In this document: piece after piece, positions 19,166-27,504 of the stretch | Layout of the letters: each line of letters starts with the position of its first letter | Numbering within the stretch: position 1 is the stretch's first letter | Origin: an uncultured Dokdonia sp. | GTDB lineage: Bacteria; Bacteroidota; Bacteroidia; Flavobacteriales; Flavobacteriaceae | Assembly (NCBI GenBank): GCA_913060645.1 | Contig: CAJXSW010000004.1 | Location: 1-61,410 of the forward strand | Length of the DNA stretch: 61,410 nucleotides | Reading direction: 5' to 3' | Program-made: the position numbers and the translations under genes | Notes under the pieces: generated by a model | Databases searched by the model: none | What the model saw: only the letters and a program-made list of their open reading frames with translations | What the model was told of the DNA's origin: nothing

Positions 19166-20962
19166 ATGGATTACAAACACCTAGTAGTAAATGTCAAGGA
19201 AAATGCGCTACGCTTTGAATACAAGAATGCGCTTTACGTAAAGAATGAGACACTTAATACTTGGGAAGGTATAAGCTGGAAGAAAATGTATGAGCAAGTA
19301 GAAAACCTTGCTAAAGGTTTGCTGCAATTTGGGATTGGAACACAGCATAACGTAGCCATCTTTGCCGAAAATATGCCTAACTGGATTATTGCAGATCTTG
19401 CGATAATGAGCATAAGAGCAGTAACAGTACCTATCTATGCAACATGCTCTACAAAGGAGGTAGACTACGTAATTAATGATGCTGAGGTAAGTTTGCTTTT
19501 TGTGGGAAATCAGCATGAATACGATCAGGCTTATGGGCTTCTAGAAAGCTCATCCTATTTAAAGCTTATAGTAGCTCTCACAGATACCATTAAGTTAAAG
19601 TCATCTGTTTCTTCTATGTATTTAGAAGATTTTGTTGCCGCTAGCCCTACTCAAGAAATTGAAGAGATCTATTTAAAAAGACAGCAAAATCTTGATGTAA
19701 AGGATCTAGCGAGTATCATCTATACCTCTGGAACTACAGGAGAACCTAAAGGTGTGATGATAGACCATACTAATATAGGAGCTTCCCTCGCAGCACATAA
19801 ATATGAATTAGATATATCTGACCAAGATGTGTCGTTAAGCTTTTTACCACTCAGTCATATCTTTGAACGTAGTTGGGTGTTTTTCTGTTTGCACATGGGG
19901 ATTGAAGTGTATTTTAACCAAGATCCAAAGAAGATTGCAGAGGTGCTTAAAGAAGTACGACCAACAGTTATGTGTACGGTGCCTCGTATTTTTGAAAAAA
20001 TTTATGCTGCGATACAAGCAAAAACAAAAGAAGCTTCGCCTATAAAACAGAAACTCGCGAGCTGGGCGCTAGGTGTGGGTAATGACTACTACAATAAGCA
20101 CAAAAGACTTGAGCAAAAAGTACCACTAGCACTAAATCTCAAATATAAGATTGCAGATAAGCTTGTCTTAAGCAAACTGCGTGCACTCTTTGGAGGGCGT
20201 ATTAAATTTATGCCTTGTGGTGGAGCACCTCTTGCGGCAGAGATGGTTTCATTTTTTCACTCCTTTGGTCTTGATGTAAAATGTGGCTATGGCCTTACAG
20301 AAACTACCGCAACAGTTTCTTTATTTGGATACACAAATTTTGAATTCAACTCTGCTGGAAAAAGCATAGAAGGTACTGAGATTAAAATAGGAGATAATGA
20401 TGAGATCCTTGTAAAAGGTCCTGGTGTGATGCAAGGGTACTATAAAAAGCCAGAAGCTACAGCTCAGGTTTTTAAGGACGGATGGTTTTGTACAGGTGAT
20501 GCAGGGAGATTAGATGAGCATGGAAATCTATACATCACAGATAGAATCAAGGATTTAATGAAAACATCTGGAGGTAAATATATAGCTCCTCAAAAATTAG
20601 AAACAGCACTTATCAGTGATTCGTTCATTGAGCAAATTGCAGTAATAGGTGATCAGCAGAAATATGTGACGGCACTTGCCGTTCCTAATTTTGAAAACTT
20701 AAAGAAGTATGCAAATGAGCAAAGCATCTCATTTGAGAGTATGGAAGAGCTTATTAAGAATAATAAGGTCGTAGCACTTTTTGAAAAACGATTTGAGGAT
20801 CTTCAGCAAGAATTTTCAGCATTTGAAAAGATAAAGAAGTTTACGCTGCTTCCTCGTGAGTTCAGCATAGAGGCTGGTGAAATTACGGCTACGCTAAAAA
20901 TAAAACGCAAAGTAGTTCAGCAAAAATATAAAGCACTTATTGATAAAATGTATGCAGAGTAG
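19166..20962 (+). CDS. Long-chain acyl-CoA synthetase (AMP-forming)
   Basis: Activates fatty acids to acyl-CoA through an acyl-AMP. A 598-residue ANL-superfamily enzyme. Core motifs: A3 IIYTSGTTGEPKGVM, A4 FLPLSHIFERSW, A5 GYGLTETTATVS, A7 GDAGRLDEHGNLYITDR and A8 KDLMKTSGGKYIAPQKLE. The gate and family marks are those of FadD15-like synthetases from Bacteroidota. The usual catalytic Lys of A10 is in ATLKIKRK near the end. It stands as a single gene followed by a palindromic repeat. Confidence 0.92.
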   Translation: MDYKHLVVNVKENALRFEYKNALYVKNETLNTWEGISWKKMYEQVENLAKGLLQFGIGTQHNVAIFAENMPNWIIADLAIMSIRAVTVPIYATCSTKEVDYVINDAEVSLLFVGNQHEYDQAYGLLESSSYLKLIVALTDTIKLKSSVSSMYLEDFVAASPTQEIEEIYLKRQQNLDVKDLASIIYTSGTTGEPKGVMIDHTNIGASLAAHKYELDISDQDVSLSFLPLSHIFERSWVFFCLHMGIEVYFNQDPKKIAEVLKEVRPTVMCTVPRIFEKIYAAIQAKTKEASPIKQKLASWALGVGNDYYNKHKRLEQKVPLALNLKYKIADKLVLSKLRALFGGRIKFMPCGGAPLAAEMVSFFHSFGLDVKCGYGLTETTATVSLFGYTNFEFNSAGKSIEGTEIKIGDNDEILVKGPGVMQGYYKKPEATAQVFKDGWFCTGDAGRLDEHGNLYITDRIKDLMKTSGGKYIAPQKLETALISDSFIEQIAVIGDQQKYVTALAVPNFENLKKYANEQSISFESMEELIKNNKVVALFEKRFEDLQQEFSAFEKIKKFTLLPREFSIEAGEITATLKIKRKVVQQKYKALIDKMYAE

Positions 20963-20975
20963 TTAGTGTGAGATG

Positions 20976-20997
20976 TTACGTTTTCGCGAAAGCGTAA
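20976..20997. repeat. Palindromic repeat, one-mismatch copy
   Basis: A 22-bp palindrome with one changed pair: the left arm has ACGTTTTC instead of ACGCTTTC. It lies 13 bp after the acyl-CoA synthetase stop. Confidence 0.88.
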
Positions 20998-21055
20998 TTT
21001 TATATAACCATTAATAATCTCGCTACTCACACATTCTTACTTCATACTTTCCAAG

Positions 21056-21063
21056 TATCTTTG
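21056..21063 (+). promoter_or_regulatory. Start-proximal -7 box of the DUF3109 gene
   Basis: TATCTTTG, perfect TAnnTTTG, ending only 7 nt before the ATG at 21071. The transcription start would fall at or a few bases before the start codon, so the mRNA is leaderless or nearly so. Confidence 0.5.
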
Positions 21064-21070
21064 CCCAACT

Positions 21071-21637
21071 ATGTTCCAACTCAAAAAAACCATCGTTTCT
21101 GAAGACATTATCGAAAAAGATTTTGTCTGTAATCTTAATGCTTGTAAAGGAGAGTGCTGCATCGCAGGTGAAGCTGGCGCACCACTTGAAGAAGATGAGG
21201 TTACTATCATGGCAGATATTTACGATAAGGTAAAACCTTTTTTGCGTCCAGAAGGAATTGCGGCAATTGAGGAGCAAGGAACGAGTATTGTGCGTGACGG
21301 TGAGCTAGAGACACCACTAGTAAATGGAGCCGAGTGTGCTTATGTGACTTTTAATGATAAAGGATGGGCAAGCTGCGGTATAGAAGATGCTTACAATGCT
21401 GGTGAAGTGTCGTGGCGCAAACCTATTTCTTGCCATTTGTACCCTATTCGTGTGCAAAAATACAGCTCATTTTCGGCAGTAAATTATCATCGCTGGCCTA
21501 TCTGTAGTGATGCTTGTTCTCTTGGGAAAGAACTATCTGTGCCTGTTTATAAATTTACCAAAGATGCACTGATACGTAAATTTGGAGAAGAGTGGTATAC
21601 AGAACTAGAGAAGACCGCTCAAGAAATGGGTAAATAA
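21071..21637 (+). CDS. DUF3109 cysteine-rich protein
   Basis: A 188-residue cytoplasmic protein of the DUF3109 type, related to the YkgJ Cys-cluster group that may bind iron-sulfur or zinc. Cys residues occur in spaced pairs: CNLNACKGECC at ~21-31, the CGIEDAYN block, SCHLYPIRV and CSDACSLG. Function is unknown. The -7 box so close to ATG 21071 fixes this start. Upstream is the acyl-CoA synthetase with a palindrome; downstream, 91 bp on, is the aminotransferase on the same strand. Confidence 0.88.
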   Translation: MFQLKKTIVSEDIIEKDFVCNLNACKGECCIAGEAGAPLEEDEVTIMADIYDKVKPFLRPEGIAAIEEQGTSIVRDGELETPLVNGAECAYVTFNDKGWASCGIEDAYNAGEVSWRKPISCHLYPIRVQKYSSFSAVNYHRWPICSDACSLGKELSVPVYKFTKDALIRKFGEEWYTELEKTAQEMGK

Positions 21638-21728
21638 TGTAGTGCCCTGTACGAACGTAAAAGTCCGATACTACAAAGTATGTATGTAATCTTTTGAGAT
21701 ACCTTATCTTTAATCACAAAGACAATAC

Positions 21729-22871
21729 ATGCACTTTCATTCAAAACTTCCTGACGTTAGTACTACCATTTTTACGGTGATGAGTAAGATGGCTCACGAA
21801 CATCAAGCCATTAATCTTGCACAAGGATTTCCGGGCTTTGATAGTGATCCAAAACTGCAACAGCTAGTTACGAAGGCAATGAGTGATGGGTATAATCAGT
21901 ATGCTCCTATGCAAGGTGTTTACAGCTTGCGAGAACAAATCACTCAAAAGCTAAATACCTTATATGGAAGTGATTATCATCCTGAGACAGAAGTTACAGT
22001 AACTGCTGGAGCTACCCAAGCTATCTACACAATCGTATCTGCTTTTATACGTCCAGATGATGAAGTAATTATATTGAAACCAGCTTATGACTGTTATGAG
22101 CCTGCAGTGATTGTAAATGGCGGTAAAGTGATTCCTATCCAACTCAAAGCGCCAGATTATAAGGTGAACTGGAAAGCTGTGGAAGATGCTATCACGCCTA
22201 AGACTAAAATGTTATTTATTAATACCCCACACAATCCTACGGGAACTATTCTTCATAAGGAAGATATGCTGGAGCTAGAGCGCATTCTTGAAGGTACAGA
22301 TATAATATTACTGAGTGATGAGGTGTATGAGCACATTGTCTTTGATGGCAAGCGTCATGAGAGTGTGGCTCGTTACCCAGCATTAAGAGCGCGCAGTTTT
22401 ATTACGGCATCCTTTGGGAAGACTTTTCATAATACAGGGTGGAAAATGGGATATACAGTTGCTCCAAAAGAGTTGATGGCAGAGTTTCAAAAAGTACATC
22501 AGTTTAATGTGTTTTCTGTACACCATCCTTCACAAAAAGCCTTTGCTCAGTACCTCAAGGAGCCTGATCATTATTTAGAACTCAACGATTTTTATCAGCA
22601 GAAAAGAGATTTATTTTTAAACCTAATTGAAGGTTCGCGATTTACAGCAAAGCCTGCCGCAGGCACCTACTTTCAGATGCTGGATTATTCTGCTATTACT
22701 AGTGAGAGTGATACCGCTTTCGCGAAAGCGGTAACCATAAACCATAAACTAGCGTCCATACCAACGTCGGTATTTAATGTGGATCAAGAAGATTTTAAAA
22801 TGCTACGATTTTGTGTCGCCAAAGATGACGAAACACTAGAAAAAGCTGCCGAAATTTTAACTAGTATCTAG
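21729..22871 (+). CDS. Methionine-type aminotransferase (PLP)
   Basis: A 380-residue fold-type I aminotransferase of the YbdL/kynurenine-transaminase group, which acts on methionine and aromatic amino acids. NLAQGFPGF (substrate arm), NTPHNPTG (cofactor Asn), LSDEVYEHIVF (pyridine-ring Asp) and SFGKTFHNTGWKMG (Schiff-base Lys) are all intact. A 22-bp palindromic repeat is in frame at residues 329-335, giving TAFAKAV. The omega-amidase at 27505 is the usual partner in repairing the keto acid. The stop overlaps the stop of the convergent gene. Confidence 0.9.
   Translation: MHFHSKLPDVSTTIFTVMSKMAHEHQAINLAQGFPGFDSDPKLQQLVTKAMSDGYNQYAPMQGVYSLREQITQKLNTLYGSDYHPETEVTVTAGATQAIYTIVSAFIRPDDEVIILKPAYDCYEPAVIVNGGKVIPIQLKAPDYKVNWKAVEDAITPKTKMLFINTPHNPTGTILHKEDMLELERILEGTDIILLSDEVYEHIVFDGKRHESVARYPALRARSFITASFGKTFHNTGWKMGYTVAPKELMAEFQKVHQFNVFSVHHPSQKAFAQYLKEPDHYLELNDFYQQKRDLFLNLIEGSRFTAKPAAGTYFQMLDYSAITSESDTAFAKAVTINHKLASIPTSVFNVDQEDFKMLRFCVAKDDETLEKAAEILTSI
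22712..22733. repeat. Palindromic repeat inside the aminotransferase gene
   Basis: Perfect 22-bp palindrome whose outer arms are ACCGC/GCGGT where the intergenic form has TACGC/GCGTA, so both arms changed together. It is read in frame as AFAKA. Confidence 0.95.
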
Positions 22872-23380
22872 TCGTCTAGTTTACGAGCAACCCATCCACG
22901 TATCAGCTCTGCTGTAACCCCAAAGGCCACATGTGCAAGAAATTCATTTGCTTGTAATTTTACTGGTATATCTTTAGGTTCGTCTTCTAGACCCATTAGT
23001 GGTAGTGAGGTTTCATGCGTTGCTAGATATGCTGTCGTACCAAAGAGCGCTCCCTCTACAAGGTTGGTTTCTGGTCTATCACGCTTTGCATATCCTAAAC
23101 TAGCTCCTAATGTAAGGCCAATAGGGATATTAACTAATTGTTCTGCGAGATCACGATTTGATGTGCTTATAGGTTCGCCAGTGAGCTTCTCAGAGATGTT
23201 ATCTACTAGCTTAAGTTGTGCACTCTCAGTATTGGGTTGTCTTACTGGTAATACTCGTTCTATAGCGCTCTTAACAATGGTACCTGCTAGACCACCTAAT
23301 ACTCCAGCAATCACTCCGCGAGTAGCGGTAGATGCTATATTATCTTTTTCAAGCCAGTTAGAAAGTGCAGTATTACTCAT
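22868..23380 (-). CDS. DUF1440-like membrane-associated protein
   Basis: A 170-residue protein that resembles the YagU/DUF1440 type. Glycine-rich hydrophobic stretches occur at ~20-38 (GVIAGVLGGLAGTIVKSAI) and ~95-110 (IPIGLTLGASLGYAKR), and a third near 150 (LAHVAFGVTAELIRG). I take ATG 23380 (MSNTALSNWL); the TTG at 23455 would add 25 unlikely residues. Function is unknown; acid or envelope stress has been linked to YagU. Its stop codon overlaps the end of the aminotransferase gene by 4 bp. The 237 bp upstream hold no gene. Confidence 0.7.
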   Translation of the reverse strand: MSNTALSNWLEKDNIASTATRGVIAGVLGGLAGTIVKSAIERVLPVRQPNTESAQLKLVDNISEKLTGEPISTSNRDLAEQLVNIPIGLTLGASLGYAKRDRPETNLVEGALFGTTAYLATHETSLPLMGLEDEPKDIPVKLQANEFLAHVAFGVTAELIRGWVARKLDD

Positions 23381-23617
23381 AGTTAGTTTGCGTTTTATAA
23401 CTCTAAAGTACTTTTTAAGATGTAGTAGAGCTCTTAAGGTAATTATAATTAACAATTAATTAAATAACTATTGCCTTAATATATAACCGCAGTAAAATAA
23501 TAAGCATCAATTCTCGCAAGAGACGTTAATTTAAATGGAGTATATCATTTTTGTTTTTATCTTTATGTTTTCGGAGTAATCACAAAAAGCAACTCCATGT
23601 AGTATAGACTGTAAGTT

Positions 23618-24088
23618 ATGAATGACAAATTATTTGATGCAATACGCAACGGAGATCTAGAGATGGTACATGCAATTATTACTGCGCATCCAGAACTTGT
23701 AAATATTAAAGATCAACGTGGTTCTACACCTTTATTACTTGCCACTTACTACGGAAACCAAGACATAAGCGAGGCTATTTTAAAGCATAAGCCAGATCTA
23801 AACGCTAAGGATAGCTCTGGAAATACTGCGCTTATGGGTGTTTGTTTTAAAGGATATCCAGTAATTGCAAAACTTCTTATCGAGAGCGGGGCAGATGTAA
23901 ATGCTGTAAATCTTAACCAGGCAACAGCGCTTATTTATGCAGCCACTTTTGCCCAGTCAGAAATTGCGCAAATGCTTATTGAAAATGGAGCCAACTTGTC
24001 TCATAAAGATGAGAAAGGTAACACCGCTTTTGATCACGCAAAAATGCAAGGATCTACAAACCTTATGGAAATTTTAGAAGAGAAATAA
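23618..24088 (+). CDS. Ankyrin-repeat protein
   Basis: A 156-residue protein made of four to five ankyrin repeats. The repeat consensus is clear in GSTPLLLATYYGNQDI, GNTALMGVCFKGYPVI and QATALIYAATFAQSEI, each about 33 residues apart. No signal peptide. Ankyrin proteins of this size in Bacteroidota are often found near catalases and are thought to be protein-binding or stress-related; katG is 6 kb away, so that link is weak. A degenerate-armed palindrome follows the stop. Confidence 0.9.
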   Translation: MNDKLFDAIRNGDLEMVHAIITAHPELVNIKDQRGSTPLLLATYYGNQDISEAILKHKPDLNAKDSSGNTALMGVCFKGYPVIAKLLIESGADVNAVNLNQATALIYAATFAQSEIAQMLIENGANLSHKDEKGNTAFDHAKMQGSTNLMEILEEK

Positions 24089-24094
24089 GTTAGT

Positions 24095-24129
24095 ATGAGT
24101 GATTTCGCTTTCGCGAAAATGTGACTCAT
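24095..24129. repeat. Palindromic repeat with changed arms
   Basis: Core TTTCGCGAAA at 24109-24118 with the left arm (CGC) kept and the right arm changed. Wider ends ATGAGT and ACTCAT are inverted, so a bulged hairpin of about 35 nt can form between the convergent ankyrin and HAD genes. Confidence 0.75.
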
Positions 24130-24164
24130 CAAAAATAGTTAGTACCTTGACTAGTATGCGCCTC

Positions 24165-24827
24165 TCACTTTAGTGAGTTTAGGTCAAAATTGATATAGTC
24201 TTCTATCCAGTTTTTACAGCCATTATCCAACATTGCTTCACGATTCTTTGTTCCTATACCTAAAAACGAAATATCAAGTTCTTGCGCGGCTTTTAAATCC
24301 CAAAGTCCGTCACCTACAGCAATGATATTATCAAAGGACGTTCTATTGTAATATTCTTTAGACTTCTCGATGGCTTCTTTTACAAATCCCACTCGAGAAA
24401 TATTATGTAACGAAGTTGCAAGTACCTCTGGAATAAAAGGAACTTGAGAACCCTCCATTTTTATAACAGTAGCTTTTGGGAAAGCACCCGTTCCATAAGC
24501 AAATGGAATTTGCATTTCTTGTAACTTTAATAACAATGAGCGCGCGCCTGGAATTTCGGTAACGGGACTAGATTTAGATAATTCTTCACCCAGTAAGTGA
24601 TCTAGCTCATATCTTAAGTTGGCTGGAGCTTTCTTGTTAAAAGTACGCTCGTAATTATACTCTAGCGCATACAGATCTGTGTGATGTAGATAGTTGTCAT
24701 AATCGGTGTCTATATCTTGAAGTCCTATATCTGCTAGAACTTTGGTGATAACAGGTAGATATGTTGGAATACTGTCTGTAAGTGTTCCGTCTATGTCAAA
24801 AACGAAAAGTGTGTCTTTTGTAATCAT
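24165..24827 (-). CDS. HAD-family hydrolase
   Basis: A 220-residue phosphatase-type protein of the HAD superfamily. Motif I is VFDIDGTLTDS (nucleophile and acid Asp), motif II is YGTGAFPK, motif III includes the Lys near GFVKEAIEKSK, and motif IV is AVGDGLWDLKAAQ. A helical cap lies at ~20-90, as in phosphoglycolate phosphatase-like enzymes. The substrate is unknown. It is the last gene of a three-gene operon: the stop of the exonuclease meets its ATG with no gap. Confidence 0.87.
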   Translation of the reverse strand: MITKDTLFVFDIDGTLTDSIPTYLPVITKVLADIGLQDIDTDYDNYLHHTDLYALEYNYERTFNKKAPANLRYELDHLLGEELSKSSPVTEIPGARSLLLKLQEMQIPFAYGTGAFPKATVIKMEGSQVPFIPEVLATSLHNISRVGFVKEAIEKSKEYYNRTSFDNIIAVGDGLWDLKAAQELDISFLGIGTKNREAMLDNGCKNWIEDYINFDLNSLK

Positions 24828-25526
24828 CTAGTTTTTTCTGAATAATTGTTTTACTGTAAGTGAGCCATCGCTGTTCAACCGCTTGACAATTTTTATAAAA
24901 GCAATGGCTGTAATTAGCGCATCTCCTGCAGAGGTGTGTCTATCGTGCAGAGGAATTTTGAGAGCTTCGGCAAGTTCATCTAGCGTATATCTTTTTTCTT
25001 GTAATGATCTGTTTATAGGATGCACAAGTCTTTTGTACAACGTTTCTGTGTCTAGCACTCTATTTTTTAATTTTCCCAGCTGAGCACGTTTGAGTGCTGC
25101 ATTAATTACTGCAACGTCAAAACCTATGTGGTGCCCTATGAGAATATTTGTTCCTATAAACTCTAAGCACTTTTCTATAGCCTCTTGTTCATTTACTTGC
25201 TCATAGCTTCCATTGCGTAAGATGCCATGTATTTTTGCGCTTTCAGGCTTGTATATATCTTGCTTGAGGTATAACTCTAGACTTTGTGCTATAGAAATCT
25301 CATTATTAATCACGGTTACCGCTCCTATAGACAGAATACGATCTTCCTTATAATGTAAACCCGTGGTTTCTGTGTCAAATACTACAAAACGTGTAGTATC
25401 GAGCTTTTTCCCATCTAAGGTGCTACCTAAAAACCCTGCTTGACTTTTCTCTCGAGCAAAAGCAGCAAGATACTGTGTCCAGAAGGGTGGAAAACTTCTT
25501 TGAGGTGATGTAGTAAATAATCCCAT
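24828..25526 (-). CDS. DnaQ-like 3'-5' exonuclease
   Basis: A 232-residue DEDDh exonuclease domain protein. Exo I is VVFDTETTGLHY, Exo II is LIGHHIGFDVAVINAAL, Exo III is HDRHTSAGDALITA with the catalytic His and Asp. It has no polymerase or UvrC part. Related stand-alone proteins are often paired with DUF294/CBS proteins, exactly as here, and may act on RNA, DNA or small nucleic acids. Stop and start codons abut on both sides (ATG 25526 follows TAG of the upstream gene). Confidence 0.9.
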   Translation of the reverse strand: MGLFTTSPQRSFPPFWTQYLAAFAREKSQAGFLGSTLDGKKLDTTRFVVFDTETTGLHYKEDRILSIGAVTVINNEISIAQSLELYLKQDIYKPESAKIHGILRNGSYEQVNEQEAIEKCLEFIGTNILIGHHIGFDVAVINAALKRAQLGKLKNRVLDTETLYKRLVHPINRSLQEKRYTLDELAEALKIPLHDRHTSAGDALITAIAFIKIVKRLNSDGSLTVKQLFRKN

Positions 25527-27437
25527 CTAGCTCAAATTTTGAGTTTGAAAACGTACACGTAACACTTCTTGTAAATCGCGTAGTGGTTTAAAGCATCGTT
25601 TTAGTTTTAGGCGTTCCTCCTTTGATAAATCGGCTAGTTTAATGAAGCGGCCGCTATCATCGTTGCGCAACCCTTGTTTGACTCTAAATTTAAGAAGTGC
25701 TTTAAAAGCGTAAGCGCAGCTCTCAAAAAGCTCCTTATTTTGTGGCTCTAGCTCGGCAAGTTTTTCAAAACGTTCTGAGGTGTGATTTATGTTACGTAAA
25801 TTATGGTAAAGTGAAAGCACTCTGGCGCCACTTATAAGAGGAGCCATAGCTCGATTTTTTATATCAAATTCATCTTTATGTGCTCCATCTGACTCTACTA
25901 AGAAGTTGCGAAAGAAACTCACCGGCGGCGGATTTTTAAGTGCATCCTTTGCCATAAATCTAAAAAAGACAGAAGATGTAGATAGTTGGTCATAAATAGA
26001 AGCAGTAAGTTCTCCTACTAATTCTTGAGTTCCATAGACCATTCTATAGTCAAAGAATATTCCCGATAGCAACATGCTTTCTGGAGACGGATCTTTAATC
26101 CATGTAGAAAATTGTGCCTTCCACTCAGAAAGTGATAGACAGTATAGCGGATTACTTCCCATCATATCTGCAGGGCAGTAATCATAACCTATTTTATGTA
26201 AGCGTTTATTCATCCTATTTGCGAGATGCAGAAAGTAACCTTTAGTCGCCTCATTGTTTTCTGGAGATACATCCTCATAAATAAGAGCGTTATCTTGATC
26301 TGTATACAGTAATTGCTCCTCTCTACCTTGACTTCCTAATGCAAGCCATGTAAATGGTACTGGAGGATTATGTGCCATCTTACTTAATGAGAGCTCCATG
26401 GTACGTTGCATGAGAGCGTCTTTAAGCTCAGAAAAAATATTAAGAATATGTGATATAGGTAAGTTTTGGTCTAAGTAGCGCTCAAGAAGAAGCGTTGCTT
26501 TTTCCCAAGTAAACCGCAGCATTTTGGTCTTTTTTGCTCGTTTTATTTCCTTTACGAGTTCGGCTGGGCTGTTGCCGTAAGCGACCACAATGTCATGTTT
26601 GCTTAACACACCTACTACTTTCGTGCTGGCTGTTCCGTCTTCGGTAATTATAAGATGACTTATTCCATTTTTGAGCAGTATAAGTTGCGCTTGAGCTACG
26701 GTTACTTTTGGAACGGCACAGACTACCTGAGTAATCATAGCATCATGTACCACATGATCACTAGATATGATATTATTTGCAATAGCATTGCGCAATTCGC
26801 GATTTGTGAGCACACCTACTGGAATTGAATCAGTCGTTATGACTAGACATCCTATGCGGTGTTGTTGCATCAATCTAGCTGCTTCTTGTATGGAAGTTTT
26901 TGGAGAGCAAGTGATGATGGCGGTACTATATCGTGCTTGTTCTAACCCTAATAAATGTGCGCTACGTTCGGGCTCATAGGTGTTCAGTAATGAGCCACTT
27001 TGCTGTAAAGTATATGGATCTTTAATGTTTGATGCAAAACTAGCGATGAGGTAGTTTGAAATAGCTTTGTTCGCTTTCGCGAAAGCGGAAAACTCCTCCA
27101 TAGGTAACGTATAGAGTATAGTCTCTTCATTTGCCGTAGCGGTCGTTCTGTAGGTGTCTGTAGAGGTTACTTTGAGGCCAAAAAGGTCTCCTTCATCACA
27201 AATATCTACCACCTTAATTACATCCTTGGATGGTCTCGTAAGCTTTATAGCTCCTTGCTGAACGATATAAAAACGATCACCATAGGCCTGATCACGTTTA
27301 AAAATAACTTCATCCTTATCTAGGTAAAGTACAGAAGCTTGGCTACAAATATCTAGTAAATCACTCTCTGCCATAAATTGAAACGGCGGAAACTGTTTTA
27401 AAAAATCATAGATTCTTTGAGCAATTGTGTTTTGCAT
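25527..27437 (-). CDS. cNMP-binding, CBS-pair and DUF294 nucleotidyltransferase-like protein
   Basis: A 636-residue cytoplasmic regulator. Residues 1-140 are a cyclic-nucleotide-binding domain (FQFMAESDLL, GDRFYIVQQGAIKL). Residues ~165-300 are two CBS motifs (QQHRIGCLVITTDSIPVGVLTNRE; LLKNGISHLIIT). Residues ~330-470 are the DUF294 nucleotidyltransferase-like domain with GSQGREEQLLYTDQDNAL carrying the GS and DxD motif, followed by a helical substrate-binding-like domain. Activity resembles GlnD-type domains. It leads a zero-gap operon with an exonuclease and a HAD enzyme. A palindrome is in frame at ~117-121 (AFAKA). Confidence 0.9.
   Translation of the reverse strand: MQNTIAQRIYDFLKQFPPFQFMAESDLLDICSQASVLYLDKDEVIFKRDQAYGDRFYIVQQGAIKLTRPSKDVIKVVDICDEGDLFGLKVTSTDTYRTTATANEETILYTLPMEEFSAFAKANKAISNYLIASFASNIKDPYTLQQSGSLLNTYEPERSAHLLGLEQARYSTAIITCSPKTSIQEAARLMQQHRIGCLVITTDSIPVGVLTNRELRNAIANNIISSDHVVHDAMITQVVCAVPKVTVAQAQLILLKNGISHLIITEDGTASTKVVGVLSKHDIVVAYGNSPAELVKEIKRAKKTKMLRFTWEKATLLLERYLDQNLPISHILNIFSELKDALMQRTMELSLSKMAHNPPVPFTWLALGSQGREEQLLYTDQDNALIYEDVSPENNEATKGYFLHLANRMNKRLHKIGYDYCPADMMGSNPLYCLSLSEWKAQFSTWIKDPSPESMLLSGIFFDYRMVYGTQELVGELTASIYDQLSTSSVFFRFMAKDALKNPPPVSFFRNFLVESDGAHKDEFDIKNRAMAPLISGARVLSLYHNLRNINHTSERFEKLAELEPQNKELFESCAYAFKALLKFRVKQGLRNDDSGRFIKLADLSKEERLKLKRCFKPLRDLQEVLRVRFQTQNLS
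27072..27087. repeat. Palindromic repeat inside the cNMP/CBS gene
   Basis: Perfect 16-bp palindrome CGCTTTCGCGAAAGCG, translated on the minus strand as SAFAKAN. Confidence 0.93.
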
Positions 27438-27492
27438 AGCGTGTACGTATTCATTGTAAAGATAGCACAGATGGAAAGTTCTACCATAAATG

Positions 27493-27500
27493 TATCTTTA
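27493..27500 (+). promoter_or_regulatory. Start-proximal -7-like box of the omega-amidase gene
   Basis: TATCTTTA, one change from TAnnTTTG, ending 4 nt before the ATG at 27505. If used, transcription starts at the A of ATG and the mRNA is leaderless. Confidence 0.4.
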
Positions 27501-27504
27501 TACT

